NCBI RefSeq assembly: GCF_018847375.1
Contig: NZ_CP072036.1
Span: 2,046,001-2,110,000 of the forward strand
DNA from: Akkermansia massiliensis
Lineage (GTDB): Bacteria > Verrucomicrobiota > Verrucomicrobiia > Verrucomicrobiales > Akkermansiaceae
Length of the DNA: 64,000 bases
Direction of reading: 5' to 3'
Notes under the pieces: generated by a model
What the model was told of the DNA's origin: nothing
The model's input: only the letters and a program-made list of their open reading frames with translations
Databases searched by the model: none
Shown here: piece after piece, positions 7,424 through 16,975 of the stretch
How the letters are laid out: every line of letters starts with the position of its first letter
How positions within the stretch are numbered: the first letter of the stretch is position 1
Made by a program: the position numbers and the translations under genes

Positions 7424-8143
7424 TTATTCCGTCATTTCCTCCCAAACCTCTTCGCCCAGAGGAGCCAGATTCAAGACATCCTTCAAATGTTCCCACATGG
7501 GCATGTGGGCTGACAGAAGAGCTTTGAACCGGGGAGTGTGGTTCGCTTCAAAGAAATGAATCAGTTCGTGCAAAATCACGTATTCGATGCATAAAGGCGG
7601 CTTTTTGATCAGGTCCATATTGAGCTGGATGCGATGGGCATCCGGAGCACAAGAACCCCACTTTGTCTTCATTTTTCGAATCGTGAATACTGGTACCGTC
7701 AATTCAAGGCGTTTGCACCATTTGACAAGCAAGGGCGTTACCATGTCCCGCAGTTGATGACGGTACCACGCATGCAGGAGCTCTTCACGATTGCCGGGGG
7801 TCGTTTCAGCGTAAACGTTCATCACGAAGAATTTCCCCTTGGGTTCGATGCAGTGGGGTTCTCCTGAACGGATATGAACCACCTTCAAACGATAGCGGCG
7901 ACCCAGAAAGTAATGCGTCTCTCCCGATTCATACGTGCGAAGGCTCTGGCGTTCCTGATCATCGAATTCCCTGCGTCGTGCATGAATCCAGGTCAACCGC
8001 TGCACAGCGGCCAACCGCACGGCATCCTCGTCCATCGCCAGCGGGGCGGTGATTACGACTTCACCGGATGGAGGGCATACCGACAGTCTGAGGTGCTTGA
8101 CGCCTTTCCTTACGATGCGCACATTAATGCCGCCGACCTTCAT
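7424..8143 (-). CDS. YgjP/M48-type metallopeptidase linked to type I RM
   Basis: 239 residues with the zinc-binding motif YVILHELIHFFEANHTPRF (HELIH at about 190) and an upstream KTKWGSCAPDAHRIQLNMDL segment, the signature of the YgjP-like (DUF45, SprT/M48-related) metal-dependent hydrolase family. These proteins are frequent neighbours of hsdR, where their role is not established. The start overlaps the hsdR stop by four bases (8140-8143), so it is translated as the last gene of the hsdM-hsdS-hsdR transcript. The catalytic Glu and both His are present. Confidence 0.85.
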   Translation of the reverse strand: MKVGGINVRIVRKGVKHLRLSVCPPSGEVVITAPLAMDEDAVRLAAVQRLTWIHARRREFDDQERQSLRTYESGETHYFLGRRYRLKVVHIRSGEPHCIEPKGKFFVMNVYAETTPGNREELLHAWYRHQLRDMVTPLLVKWCKRLELTVPVFTIRKMKTKWGSCAPDAHRIQLNMDLIKKPPLCIEYVILHELIHFFEANHTPRFKALLSAHMPMWEHLKDVLNLAPLGEEVWEEMTE

Positions 8144-11100
8144 GATCTGCCGTAATGTTGTACCGCCAGATTGAAGACAGTCTCGATCATTTCCTCGTTG
8201 ATATCGAGATCGAATTCACCAGCCAGTTCTTCCATTCCTTCCCGAATCAAGACGAAAGCCTCACGATAACGTGTCGAAACGGGGTCATTAAATCCCGCCT
8301 GCATTCCGGCGCACTTCCTGTCCATTATCAGTGCAAACTGCTCCGGGAATCGTTCTGCATGCCTGCGCGGAACAGGGGCATTGTCGTACAAGGCCTTGAG
8401 CCGTGGCGTATTGATTGGTTGCGGGCGCGGACGCTCTCCGCCTCTTATCTTTTTAGCCAGTTCCACAACGCCATCCAGAAAATCCTTGTACTCGATGGCT
8501 CCTTTCTTGTGATCTTCCAATAGCCGAATCAACAGCGTTCCCATGCTGTCGTAGAATTTGGGATTGAGCGAACGTTTCTCCGTAATCTCCTTTTTCAAGT
8601 TGTTGCCGATACTCTCCGCCGCGTGCTTGCCCGTCTTTTTTTCGGTGTCGCGGATGATTTCTTCCGTCCGGGTAACCAGCAGCTCGACCATTCCCATATC
8701 CTCCATCGTAGAGACGCTTTCCGCGTCCGAAGCATGCACATAGGTATCAATCAGATTGCGCATTTCCGCTTCATACATCTTCATGTCGATGTAGTCGCCA
8801 CTTGCACGCTTTACGGCATCTCTGGCATCAATAAAGTGTTCGACCTCCTCCCGGAGCAAAACAATCTGGTCCTTGCTGTACCCGGCCAGATCAAGCTCAT
8901 CGCACACTTTGGCATAGGCTCGCATCAGAGCCGCCGTTCCCGTATAGAGTTCGATGCGTTGGCGTTGATGTTTTTCCAGGTTTTCGCCCATACAGAAATA
9001 GGACAGATACTCATCCTGCCCCTTCGGTTCCGCGACGGGTTCACAAAGAGCACGCAACCGGTCGAGGCGCTGCATCAGCAATTTGTTCGCTTCTGTGAGC
9101 CGGTCTTTGAGCAGTCCTTGCACATCGGCGGATTCATAATGCTCGAAGGCCTCCGCCGTGAAAGATTTGACCGCTTCCCCCAGACTCAGGAAGAGATCCT
9201 TGTAGTCGACAATATAGCCAAATTCCTTGCTTTCGCCGTCCAGTCGGTTGACGCGACAAATCGCCTGAAAGAGCCCGTGATCCTGCATTTTCTTGTCGAT
9301 ATACAGGTAGGTGGCCGGAGGAGCATCAAACCCCGTCAGGAGCTTGTCGACGACGATAAGCAGTTTCATACGCCCCGGCTCCTTGATGAACATTTCTTTA
9401 ACCTTGCTCTCGAATTTTTCGCAGGCGGTAACGCTTGCCGTCTGAAAGCCGAAATCCTTCAGCATCTGCTGGCAGGTCTCATATTTGAGCATTTCCTCGG
9501 ATTGCTGGGCTGCCCCCAAGCCTGCTGTCCGCGAAGCTTCGTTGGAAGCAATGTACGAACTGACCACGGCACACTTACCCTTCAATTCCGTTCGTTGAAA
9601 AATCTCGTAAAATCGAAAAGCCTGATAAATATTGTCGGCGACCAGCATGGCGTTTCCGGCATCCATGCGCAGCCGGGGATCACGATCCATGTCCTCGCAG
9701 ATATTGGCGGCGATGCGTTCCAGCCGCTCCCGGCTGCTGTACAGGGCCTTCATCGTCCCCCATTTTTGCTTGAGCTGGTATTTTTGCTCGTCCGTCATGC
9801 CGGTCGTCAGCCGTTCGAACCTCTCATCGAGTTTGATATCTCCCTTGGGAGAAAAATCCTGATCCACATTGCGAGCTTCGTAACGCAGGTCAAGCACGGC
9901 GCCATCCTTGACCGCTTCGTCGAATTTGTATGTATCAATGAAATTACCGAAGGTTTCCCGGCTGGTTTCCTTGTCCGACTTGAACAGAGGCGTACCTGTA
10001 AAACCAATGAAGATACCCGAGCCCAGCAGTCTTTTCATGGCCTTCGCCAACTTGCCCGATTGTGTGCGGTGACACTCGTCGATGAAGACATGCAAGTCGC
10101 CCTTGACCTTGAAATCGGCAGGAATCGTATCATCCCATTCTCTGATGATGTCATCAGTATCTCCTTCGCGCAGCCCGAATTTGTGGACGAGTGAGCAAAT
10201 GACGCGTTCTTCCGCCCGGTTGAGTTTGGCGAACAGATCCCGGCTGGATGTTGTCCGGTAAGAGGTAATTCCGGCCTGGTTAAAGTTGCGGTCGATCTGT
10301 TCATCAAGCTCCGTGCGGTCGGTAATCACCAGCACACGGGAATCGGGGGTGTTGCGCAGAATCCATTTTGCCAGCCAGATCATCAGCAGGCTCTTGCCGC
10401 TGCCCTGCGTATGCCAGATGATTCCTCCTTCGCGCCGCCTCAGGTACTCCTGTGTCTTTTTGATTCCCCGGTACTGGTGGGGGCGAGCCACCTTTTTGAT
10501 GCCGGCGTCATAGACCACGAAATCGTGGATGAACTCCAGCAGGCGTTTCTGTGAGCAAAGTTCCCGAAGGTGTTCGAGCAGATGGTTGACTGGCGTATCT
10601 TCCTGATCGCGTTTCCATGTCAGGTAATACTTGGGGGGCGTTTGAGTCGTCGCATAGCGCAGCCCTTCCGTCTCATTGGCTGCCATGACGAGCTGCACAG
10701 TCGAAAAGAAATGCGGAATTTCGCCCTCGTGCTGGTTTGTCTGATTTTGCCGGATCGCTTCATTCACGGTCACGCTGCCGCGTTTGAGCTCCAGTACGGC
10801 CAGGGCAATCCCGTTGACATACAGGACGACATCCGGGCGGCGCGTCGTCTTTCCGTCAGCCCGGCGAACGCTTACCTCTTCCGCTACGGCGAATTCGTTA
10901 TTTTCCGGGTGATCCCAGTCGATAAGGGGCAACGTGGTGTGAGATTGGCCCACCTCGCGGTTGATTTCCACCCCGTAATACAGCAGAGAATAAACAGCCT
11001 TGTTTGTCTCGTAGAGAGAACAGGAAGGATTCGAAGCGGCACGCTTCAATGTCTGAATGATTTTGGGAGCATAGACAGCACTTTCCCCTCCGCGCCGTTC

Positions 11101-11271
11101 CAGCCAGGAACGCAGCAAACCTTCTTCGATGGGAGACGTGCGGGCATTTTCCGGAGATGCTTTCCAGTTTCCCAGATACGTGAATTGCAGATGATCCCGG
11201 AACAAGGCCACAACCTTGTTCTGTGTCACACGTTCGGCTGCCCCGAGTTCGTTGTATGTGTCGTCCTGCAT
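8140..11271 (-). CDS. hsdR: Type I restriction enzyme R subunit
   Basis: 1043 residues, usual length for HsdR. An N-terminal nuclease domain carries RPDVVLYVNGIALAVLELKR (Asp, then ExK) at about 144-164. The SF2 translocase follows with Walker A IIWHTQGSGKS at about 283-293, the DEAD-type box HVFIDECHRT and motif III GFTGTPLF. QxxxRxxR-type motif VI reads AICRVNRL. A helical C-terminal region would contact the methylase. The protein cleaves unmethylated DNA after ATP-driven translocation as part of the R2M2S complex. It lies 21 bases downstream of hsdS. No truncation or lost motif is visible. Confidence 0.95.
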   Translation of the reverse strand: MQDDTYNELGAAERVTQNKVVALFRDHLQFTYLGNWKASPENARTSPIEEGLLRSWLERRGGESAVYAPKIIQTLKRAASNPSCSLYETNKAVYSLLYYGVEINREVGQSHTTLPLIDWDHPENNEFAVAEEVSVRRADGKTTRRPDVVLYVNGIALAVLELKRGSVTVNEAIRQNQTNQHEGEIPHFFSTVQLVMAANETEGLRYATTQTPPKYYLTWKRDQEDTPVNHLLEHLRELCSQKRLLEFIHDFVVYDAGIKKVARPHQYRGIKKTQEYLRRREGGIIWHTQGSGKSLLMIWLAKWILRNTPDSRVLVITDRTELDEQIDRNFNQAGITSYRTTSSRDLFAKLNRAEERVICSLVHKFGLREGDTDDIIREWDDTIPADFKVKGDLHVFIDECHRTQSGKLAKAMKRLLGSGIFIGFTGTPLFKSDKETSRETFGNFIDTYKFDEAVKDGAVLDLRYEARNVDQDFSPKGDIKLDERFERLTTGMTDEQKYQLKQKWGTMKALYSSRERLERIAANICEDMDRDPRLRMDAGNAMLVADNIYQAFRFYEIFQRTELKGKCAVVSSYIASNEASRTAGLGAAQQSEEMLKYETCQQMLKDFGFQTASVTACEKFESKVKEMFIKEPGRMKLLIVVDKLLTGFDAPPATYLYIDKKMQDHGLFQAICRVNRLDGESKEFGYIVDYKDLFLSLGEAVKSFTAEAFEHYESADVQGLLKDRLTEANKLLMQRLDRLRALCEPVAEPKGQDEYLSYFCMGENLEKHQRQRIELYTGTAALMRAYAKVCDELDLAGYSKDQIVLLREEVEHFIDARDAVKRASGDYIDMKMYEAEMRNLIDTYVHASDAESVSTMEDMGMVELLVTRTEEIIRDTEKKTGKHAAESIGNNLKKEITEKRSLNPKFYDSMGTLLIRLLEDHKKGAIEYKDFLDGVVELAKKIRGGERPRPQPINTPRLKALYDNAPVPRRHAERFPEQFALIMDRKCAGMQAGFNDPVSTRYREAFVLIREGMEELAGEFDLDINEEMIETVFNLAVQHYGRS

Positions 11272-11292
11272 GATGGTGTAAAGAAGAAGTAT

Positions 11293-12528
11293 TTAGATCA
11301 AGCGGATGCGTCCCGTCAGCAGTTCCTGCATCATACCGCGTTTCATGTGGTTAAGTTTCTCAAGTTCCGCTTCGAGGGTTTCTATTTCATTATCCATGTC
11401 AGAAAGGACTTGCGCAATGGCTTGTTGTTCGGAAAAACGAGGACAATAAATCCATAATTTTTTCAGAGGTTCACGGGTAATTTGAGGTTGTGCTCCACCC
11501 GTAATTGATCCTAAAATTTGTGAAGTGTATTTCAGAAAATATGAAATAAACTTGTTATCTATAAATTCTTTATTTTGTATACGAACAACCATGGCATTAC
11601 CGGTAATCCAAGCATATGGAGATGATATATTGATTGTGCCACATGTATTTCCTCGACATGTAATCATAATCTCTGATTCTTTGTGATTGTATTCGTGATA
11701 ACGTCCTATAATACCATTTGCACCATAAACTAAATAAGGACCAGAGTCATGCATTTCATTTTGAGAAATTGTTTTAGGCTGATATAAGTCGGAAATATCT
11801 CCTAACTTTTTCACCACCCAATCATCCGGAATATCTCCAATATCCGTATGCTTCCAGCCTTTGGTTTCATACCCCGGGAGGCGCACTCGCCCGGAAAGAA
11901 GATACTGCATGGTTCCTTGCTTGATGTCCCGTTTTTTAGCGATGAGTTTTTTCTGCGCTTCAATCAACGCGTCCATGTCCGAAAGAACTTCGGTAATGGC
12001 TTGCCTTTCAGAAGAAGGAGGGAAAGGCATTTTAATAACTCTTACTTGGGAAAAATTGAGTCCCTCTCTATTACCTCCAGCTTGAAATGCTTTGATTTGA
12101 TTTTGAACTAAATTAGACAATATATTTATATTAACAAATTTTGAATCATATTGATCACATAAACGTATAATACACACATGTTGATTAACGTTTCCACCAA
12201 TCAAATCGTCTCGTAACACAACCGAAGATCTACCTATTGAGGCTCCTGTTATATTAAGTAAAATATCCCCCCACTTTACCTCAGTAGATAACTGTTTTTT
12301 ATGTATATGATCATTTATGTAAACTATATCATCCATTATGAAATTTCCCCAACCAACATTTTGGCTTCGAATAAACGGATGCCCATTTGTTGAATAGACG
12401 AGACTGCCTCCACTGGGTGTTATTCCACTGCCAACTTTATCAGTGATATGATCAATATCTAGTACATCCCACTCTTCAGGAATTACCCCGACTTCAGTTT
12501 TTTTGTACCCTTTGGGAATACTACTCAT
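11293..12528 (-). CDS. hsdS: Type I restriction enzyme S (specificity) subunit
   Basis: About 411 residues with two target recognition domains. The conserved spacers are SERQAITEVLSDMDALIE in the middle and SEQQAIAQVLSDMDNEIE at the end, each followed by a coiled-coil (LIAKKRDIKQGTMQYLLSGR and KLNHMKRGMMQELLTGR). The N-terminus is MSSIPKGYKKTEVGVIPEEW. The start at 12528 overlaps the hsdM stop as ATGA. The two recognition domains (about 11470-11790 and 12040-12440) are strikingly AT-rich compared with the spacers and with hsdM/hsdR, which fits their independent exchange between strains. The recognition sequence cannot be read from sequence alone. Confidence 0.93.
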   Translation of the reverse strand: MSSIPKGYKKTEVGVIPEEWDVLDIDHITDKVGSGITPSGGSLVYSTNGHPFIRSQNVGWGNFIMDDIVYINDHIHKKQLSTEVKWGDILLNITGASIGRSSVVLRDDLIGGNVNQHVCIIRLCDQYDSKFVNINILSNLVQNQIKAFQAGGNREGLNFSQVRVIKMPFPPSSERQAITEVLSDMDALIEAQKKLIAKKRDIKQGTMQYLLSGRVRLPGYETKGWKHTDIGDIPDDWVVKKLGDISDLYQPKTISQNEMHDSGPYLVYGANGIIGRYHEYNHKESEIMITCRGNTCGTINISSPYAWITGNAMVVRIQNKEFIDNKFISYFLKYTSQILGSITGGAQPQITREPLKKLWIYCPRFSEQQAIAQVLSDMDNEIETLEAELEKLNHMKRGMMQELLTGRIRLI

Positions 12529-14951
12529 CTCTGACTCCCCTCCCATGTCAGCCCCATTTTCTGCAAATGGGCGGTTACCCTATCCTTGAGTTCAACAACG
12601 TTCTGCTCAATCTCCGGCAACGGTGTAGCATAACGATCCGCCAGAATCTTCAACTGCTGCGCAAACGTATGCATCACTCGTTCCGCATCTTCGTGGATGC
12701 TGGAACGAAGAGACGCTAACCACTTTTGATTCACGACAATCATTTTCCCCTCGTCTTCGGTCAGAGCATCACACGCCTGCCGAGTACGAAGGTTTAGCTT
12801 CGTTTCCAACGTTTTGATGTCGGATTTCAATTCATTGACGCTTGTCTTCCGGGCGAGAAAATCCCGGAGGAAGGCCAGTTCTTCTGCTCTCAGCAAATCT
12901 CCTTTGATCTCCTTGATACGGCTTTTCAATGCCGCAAGATCGACTTTTTCCCACTGGAAGAAGAAGCCGTCCTCTCCCAGTTGTTCCTCTTCCTGCGAAT
13001 CAAGCTCTGTCTGTATTTGTTCGGCTTGCAGTCGTTTTTGGTGAAGCTCCTCGACTTCATCCGGGAAGAAGTGCTGTTGCAGCAAGGTCTCCGGTAGAAG
13101 GGGGCTTTCCCATCCCGTGATTTTTTCTTTCCCCTTTTTGTCTGTTTTGGTCAGGTTGCTGGTCTTGAAGATCCACCCTTCGGCCGCGATGAGGTAGACA
13201 TCATCCCGCATCGGCTCTTCCCAGTAGTCCATCAGGCGCTGGTACACATCGTATTCATCTACAAGGTGCATGTCGTGGAAGAGTTCGCGCAGCGAGTCGC
13301 CCAGCGTACGAATGAAGTCCTTCGCATGCACGCCGACATGGAGCCCCATCATGAGCTCGCGGGTCTGCTGCATCCAACGCGACAAGCGATTTTCCACCGC
13401 AGTGCGGAATTGCTGAAATTCGGGACTTTCCAGAATCAACGAACGGATATTTCCGGACGGTACATTCAATACACTGTACCCGACATGAACGGACGGAGAA
13501 AATAATTGTGTACGCAACTGGGGGAATACCTGCCAATAATCGTCCAACTCCCGGAGATCGTCATCGGGAATCCCCCCGTTGAGATGAGCAAAGAGGTTCT
13601 GCCGCACTTCATCATTCGAAGAGTCGATGTATCTCGGAAGATTCAAGTTGTAGTCATTGGCATCAATTTCGGCCAAGGGAACCATGCGGGAGTACCCCGG
13701 TATCTCCTGACATTCATGGAAGACATCCATGGCCTTCTGGATATCCTGCTCGCGCAGACGGTTCTTCGCGCCGTCCTTGATGAAGCCTTTGCTGGCGTCG
13801 ATCATGAAAATACCATCCCGGGCGGCGGCGTTTTCCTTGTCCAGAACAATGATGCAGGCGGGAATACCCGTCCCATAAAACAGATTCGGCGGCAGGCTGA
13901 TGATAGCCTTGATGATGCGTCTCTTGATCAGGTTCCGGCGGATATCCGCCTCTGCGTTGCCCCGGAACAGAATGCCGTGGGGAAGAATGCACGCGCCCTT
14001 GCCCGTCTTGGGCTTCATGGACTTGATGATATGAAGCAGGAAGGCATAGTCTCCGTTCTTTTCCGGGGGAATGCCGTCCTCGAAACGGTGATAAAGATCG
14101 GCAGCAGGCTCGAACCCCGTCATCCAGTTCTTTTGCGAAAAAGGCGGATTGGCGACCACGTAGTCGAATGTCCGCAAGACGTCTCCGTCCTTGAAGCGCG
14201 GATTGGCCAGCGTGTTGCCATCGTGAATGACGGCGGTATCCTGCCCGTGCAGCACCATGTTCATCCGGGCAAGGCCGGCTGTGGAACCGTCCTTTTCCTG
14301 CCCGTGGATGGATACCTTGACAGGGGAAGCCTCTGCCGCCCGCAGCAGGAGAGAGCCGGAGCCGCATGCCGGGTCATAGAGAGTCACCAGGCTTTCGCCG
14401 TCCGCAGGGCGGTTACTCATGCCGATGACGGCTGCAATCAGGCGCGAAACTTCGGCAGGGGTATAAAACTGGCCTTTCGATTTCCCTGACTCCGTGGCGA
14501 AGTTCTTCATCAGGTACTCGTAGGCGTCGCCCAGAATATCGTCCCCATCGACACGGTTGGATGTAAGATCCAGCTCCGGACGGCTGAAGATAGCAAGTAG
14601 TCTGGCAAGTTTCTCTTTTTTCTCTCGGGCGTCACCCAGCTTGTTGCCGTCGTCGAAATCTGCCACATTGATATTGCCGATCCCCGCATTGGCCGAGGTG
14701 ATCTTCTCGACCATCTTATTCATTTTGTCGCCCAGATCGTCCTCGTGGCGGATGGCATACATGTCATCGAAGCTCGCACCCCGGGGAACCACGATCAGGG
14801 ACCGGCGTCCGGCCTTGTGTAAATCGCTGATGTATTTGATGAACAACAGAGTCAGAATATAATCCTTGTACTGGGAGGCATCCATACCGCCGCGCAATTC
14901 GTCGCAGGCAGACCAGAGTGAAGAGTATATTTGGCTTTTTTTGATGGGCAT
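12525..14951 (-). CDS. hsdM: Type I DNA methyltransferase (M) subunit, long form
   Basis: About 808 residues from MPIKKSQIYSSLWSACDELR. The helical HsdM N-domain (YKDYILTLLFIKYISD) is followed by N6-adenine methylase motif I TLYDPACGSGSLLLRAA and motif IV DYVVANPPFSQKNW. It methylates adenine in the host recognition sites. The protein is roughly 300 residues longer than classical HsdM; the extra C-terminal part is largely coiled-coil (an EEELHQKRLQAEQIQTELDS region and further Glu/Leu-rich helices). The frame extends to 14990, but the additional residues are hydrophobic and unlike the family. First gene of the RM transcript, divergent from the Mrr-like gene. Confidence 0.93.
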   Translation of the reverse strand: MPIKKSQIYSSLWSACDELRGGMDASQYKDYILTLLFIKYISDLHKAGRRSLIVVPRGASFDDMYAIRHEDDLGDKMNKMVEKITSANAGIGNINVADFDDGNKLGDAREKKEKLARLLAIFSRPELDLTSNRVDGDDILGDAYEYLMKNFATESGKSKGQFYTPAEVSRLIAAVIGMSNRPADGESLVTLYDPACGSGSLLLRAAEASPVKVSIHGQEKDGSTAGLARMNMVLHGQDTAVIHDGNTLANPRFKDGDVLRTFDYVVANPPFSQKNWMTGFEPAADLYHRFEDGIPPEKNGDYAFLLHIIKSMKPKTGKGACILPHGILFRGNAEADIRRNLIKRRIIKAIISLPPNLFYGTGIPACIIVLDKENAAARDGIFMIDASKGFIKDGAKNRLREQDIQKAMDVFHECQEIPGYSRMVPLAEIDANDYNLNLPRYIDSSNDEVRQNLFAHLNGGIPDDDLRELDDYWQVFPQLRTQLFSPSVHVGYSVLNVPSGNIRSLILESPEFQQFRTAVENRLSRWMQQTRELMMGLHVGVHAKDFIRTLGDSLRELFHDMHLVDEYDVYQRLMDYWEEPMRDDVYLIAAEGWIFKTSNLTKTDKKGKEKITGWESPLLPETLLQQHFFPDEVEELHQKRLQAEQIQTELDSQEEEQLGEDGFFFQWEKVDLAALKSRIKEIKGDLLRAEELAFLRDFLARKTSVNELKSDIKTLETKLNLRTRQACDALTEDEGKMIVVNQKWLASLRSSIHEDAERVMHTFAQQLKILADRYATPLPEIEQNVVELKDRVTAHLQKMGLTWEGSQR

Positions 14952-15161
14952 AAGATGAAACAGATGTAGAACTACAGAGACAAGTACCATACAAAGCGGT
15001 ATCCAGCCATCTCATTCAGAGTATTTCATCAAAAATTTGTTCCGCACTTATTGGATGCACAATCATGCGGCCCCATGCTGACCTATTCGGTACGGATCGT
15101 ACTCAGATAAACGGGAAGCAGAGATAAAAGAGATTGCCCGCCCCGGAAAGGATGGTAACCT

Positions 15162-16229
15162 ATGACAATTCCTGAGATGAGCCGCCTTCTTGATTCCGTT
15201 TATTTACTTCTGCAAAAATCTGTATCTCCCATGCGTCCTAAAGAACTTGCCGCTGCACTCATCCAACGGGGAATGTGGCAATCTCAAGGAAAGACTCCCG
15301 ACGCTACAGTCGGAGCGCGTATCTATGAGGATATCAAAAAGCATGGAAATCAATCCCGGTTCATCAAGGCGGCAGAAGGGCTCTTTGCGCTTAACCCGAA
15401 CGTGAAAATCGAATTGTCGGACTCAGGGGAAAAGGCAGGAAAAGCGGTTAAAAGGAAACAACCGGAGAAGTCAGCAGGTTCCTATTCTTTTTCGGACTGT
15501 GCGGAAAAAGTCCTCCTTCACTTTTCAGGGAATGCCCCCATGCACTACAGGGATATTACCAGCAAAGCCCTGGAGTTGGGGTGGCTCAAGACGGAAGGGC
15601 TGACTCCCGAGGCCAGCATGTACGCGCAAATCCTGACAGAAATCCAGCGAAGAGAAAAACAGGGGAAGATCCCCCGCTTCGAAAAGTTGGGCAATGGAAT
15701 GGTTGGGTTGACCATCTGGAAATCAACCGGCTTGGAACGTCACATTGATTCGTTCAATGATAAACAAAGAAAAGTCCTGATGGAACGGATGATGCAATTA
15801 AACCCGCAGGATTTTGAGGAATTGATTACTACTCTGTTGAGTAAAATGGGATTTTCCGAAGTGAGCAGGACTCCCTATGGCGGAGACGGGGGCGTTGATG
15901 TGCGAGGCATTATGACGGTACATGATGTCATTCATATCAAGCTGGCCGTACAGGCCAAACGATGGAAAGCCAATGTGCAGTCTCCTGTCGTCCAGCAACT
16001 TCGCGGCAGCTTGGGGACGGACGAACGCGGCCTGATTGTGACGACTTCCAATTTTTCCAGAGGCGCCAGGGATGAAGCGAGGCGCACCTCCTCCCATACC
16101 CCCATCGATTTGATTGACGGCGACCAATTGGTTTCTCTTCTTGTGGAATACAATCTGGGAGTCAGAAAGAATCGTTACCAGCTTCTGGAACTGACTCCTT
16201 CCTTCTTCTCTGATGAGGAAGAAATATAG
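15162..16229 (+). CDS. Mrr-like type IV restriction endonuclease with HARE-HTH domains
   Basis: 355 residues. Two tandem HARE-HTH-type domains come first (residues about 5-85, with MRPKELAAALIQRGMW, and about 105-190, with MHYRDITSKALELGWL). They are followed by an Mrr catalytic domain from about 210: QDFEELITTLLSKMGFSEVS, then the catalytic GGDGGVDVRG and VQAKRWKANV motifs, and DLIDGDQLVSLLVEY at the end. Mrr-type enzymes cut DNA carrying modified bases. It is transcribed away from hsdM, so the island combines modification-based and modification-dependent restriction. The start ATG at 15162 follows AAAGGATGGT. Catalytic residues appear intact. Confidence 0.88.
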   Translation: MTIPEMSRLLDSVYLLLQKSVSPMRPKELAAALIQRGMWQSQGKTPDATVGARIYEDIKKHGNQSRFIKAAEGLFALNPNVKIELSDSGEKAGKAVKRKQPEKSAGSYSFSDCAEKVLLHFSGNAPMHYRDITSKALELGWLKTEGLTPEASMYAQILTEIQRREKQGKIPRFEKLGNGMVGLTIWKSTGLERHIDSFNDKQRKVLMERMMQLNPQDFEELITTLLSKMGFSEVSRTPYGGDGGVDVRGIMTVHDVIHIKLAVQAKRWKANVQSPVVQQLRGSLGTDERGLIVTTSNFSRGARDEARRTSSHTPIDLIDGDQLVSLLVEYNLGVRKNRYQLLELTPSFFSDEEEI

Positions 16230-16240
16230 ATGTGACAGCT

Positions 16241-16275
16241 AAAAAGAAGCCAGCCACACCTGATGGCAGGCTTCT
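16241..16275 (-). terminator. Intrinsic terminator after the decayed nuclease gene
   Basis: agaagccagcc (16245-16255) pairs with ggcaggcttct (16265-16275) with one central mismatch. The minus strand then reads TTTTTAGC. It would terminate the minus-strand transcript that carries the 193-aa protein and the decayed nuclease. The plus-strand Mrr-like gene ends only 12 bases before it. Confidence 0.6.
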
Positions 16276-16298
16276 GAATCGACAGCATCTCCATCCCT

Positions 16299-16972
16299 TT
16301 ACTGCCTGCACCACCCGGAACATTCCTTCCTGTACTGGCACCAGGAGCATTGCATCCCGGGCTGGGGATGGAAACGTTCAGTAGTGATGCCTTCACAGGC
16401 AATCCTGTACAAGTCGGCGATGCGTTGCTTGCGCTGTTCGTTGGCTGGGTGAATCTTGACCCGGATCACCTGGGGCATCTTCGTCTTGACCAGGTAGATC
16501 AGATCCAGCGACGGAGGCGTGTCTCCCGTGGCTTCTTCGATCATCATCTGATAGGTAACCAGCTGGAGTTCGTGGTCAAAGGCGCAGGAACGTATCTTCT
16601 GTCTCGTTTCTTCGTCGACGTAGTCACCGGGCCTTCCGTCTTCTCCAACTCCAGAAAGTGGGCGGAGAAGGCTTCTTCCATGGCCGTCTCACTACTGTCC
16701 TCTTCCCGCCATCGGGCGAGGTTGAAGGACTGGAGTGTGGCGTGGATGGCCTTGCCGACATGCGGGGCAACCGTCGTCGGCTTCCGTATCTGTGCTACCC
16801 TCTCGAAGAAGAAGCGCAGAGAACACGACAGATACGATTTGACCGAGGAGGGAGACAGGTAGTCCGGGCGGATGGCAGAAGGAGAAGAAGCCTCCGAAGG
16901 AAATTTGTTCACCAATGCGATAGCCGGGTGCAGGGAGGATGAACGTATGGGACAGGTTACGGGAGCAATCAT
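16299..16972 (-). pseudogene. Decayed PD-(D/E)XK (RecB/Cas4-like) nuclease
   Basis: Two frames together make one protein. The N-terminal part (from 16972) has LSPSSVKSYLSCSLRFFFER and PHVGKAIHATLQSFN, typical of RecB-like nucleases. It then leaves frame near 16650 and stops at 16544. Another frame continues with EDGRPGDYVDEETRQKIRS, FDHELQLVTYQ and a Cys-rich end, CSWCQYRKECSGW. The catalytic core expected between these parts (a G-x-I-D strand and a DxK motif) is absent, so an internal deletion has occurred in addition to the frameshift. The gene begins 3 bases after the 193-aa gene. It is unlikely to make an active nuclease. Confidence 0.65.
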
Positions 16973-16975
16973 AGG

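Noticed and set aside
8623..10194. A 523-codon plus-strand frame opposite hsdR
   Set aside because: Shadow of hsdR; no start signal and no family motif.
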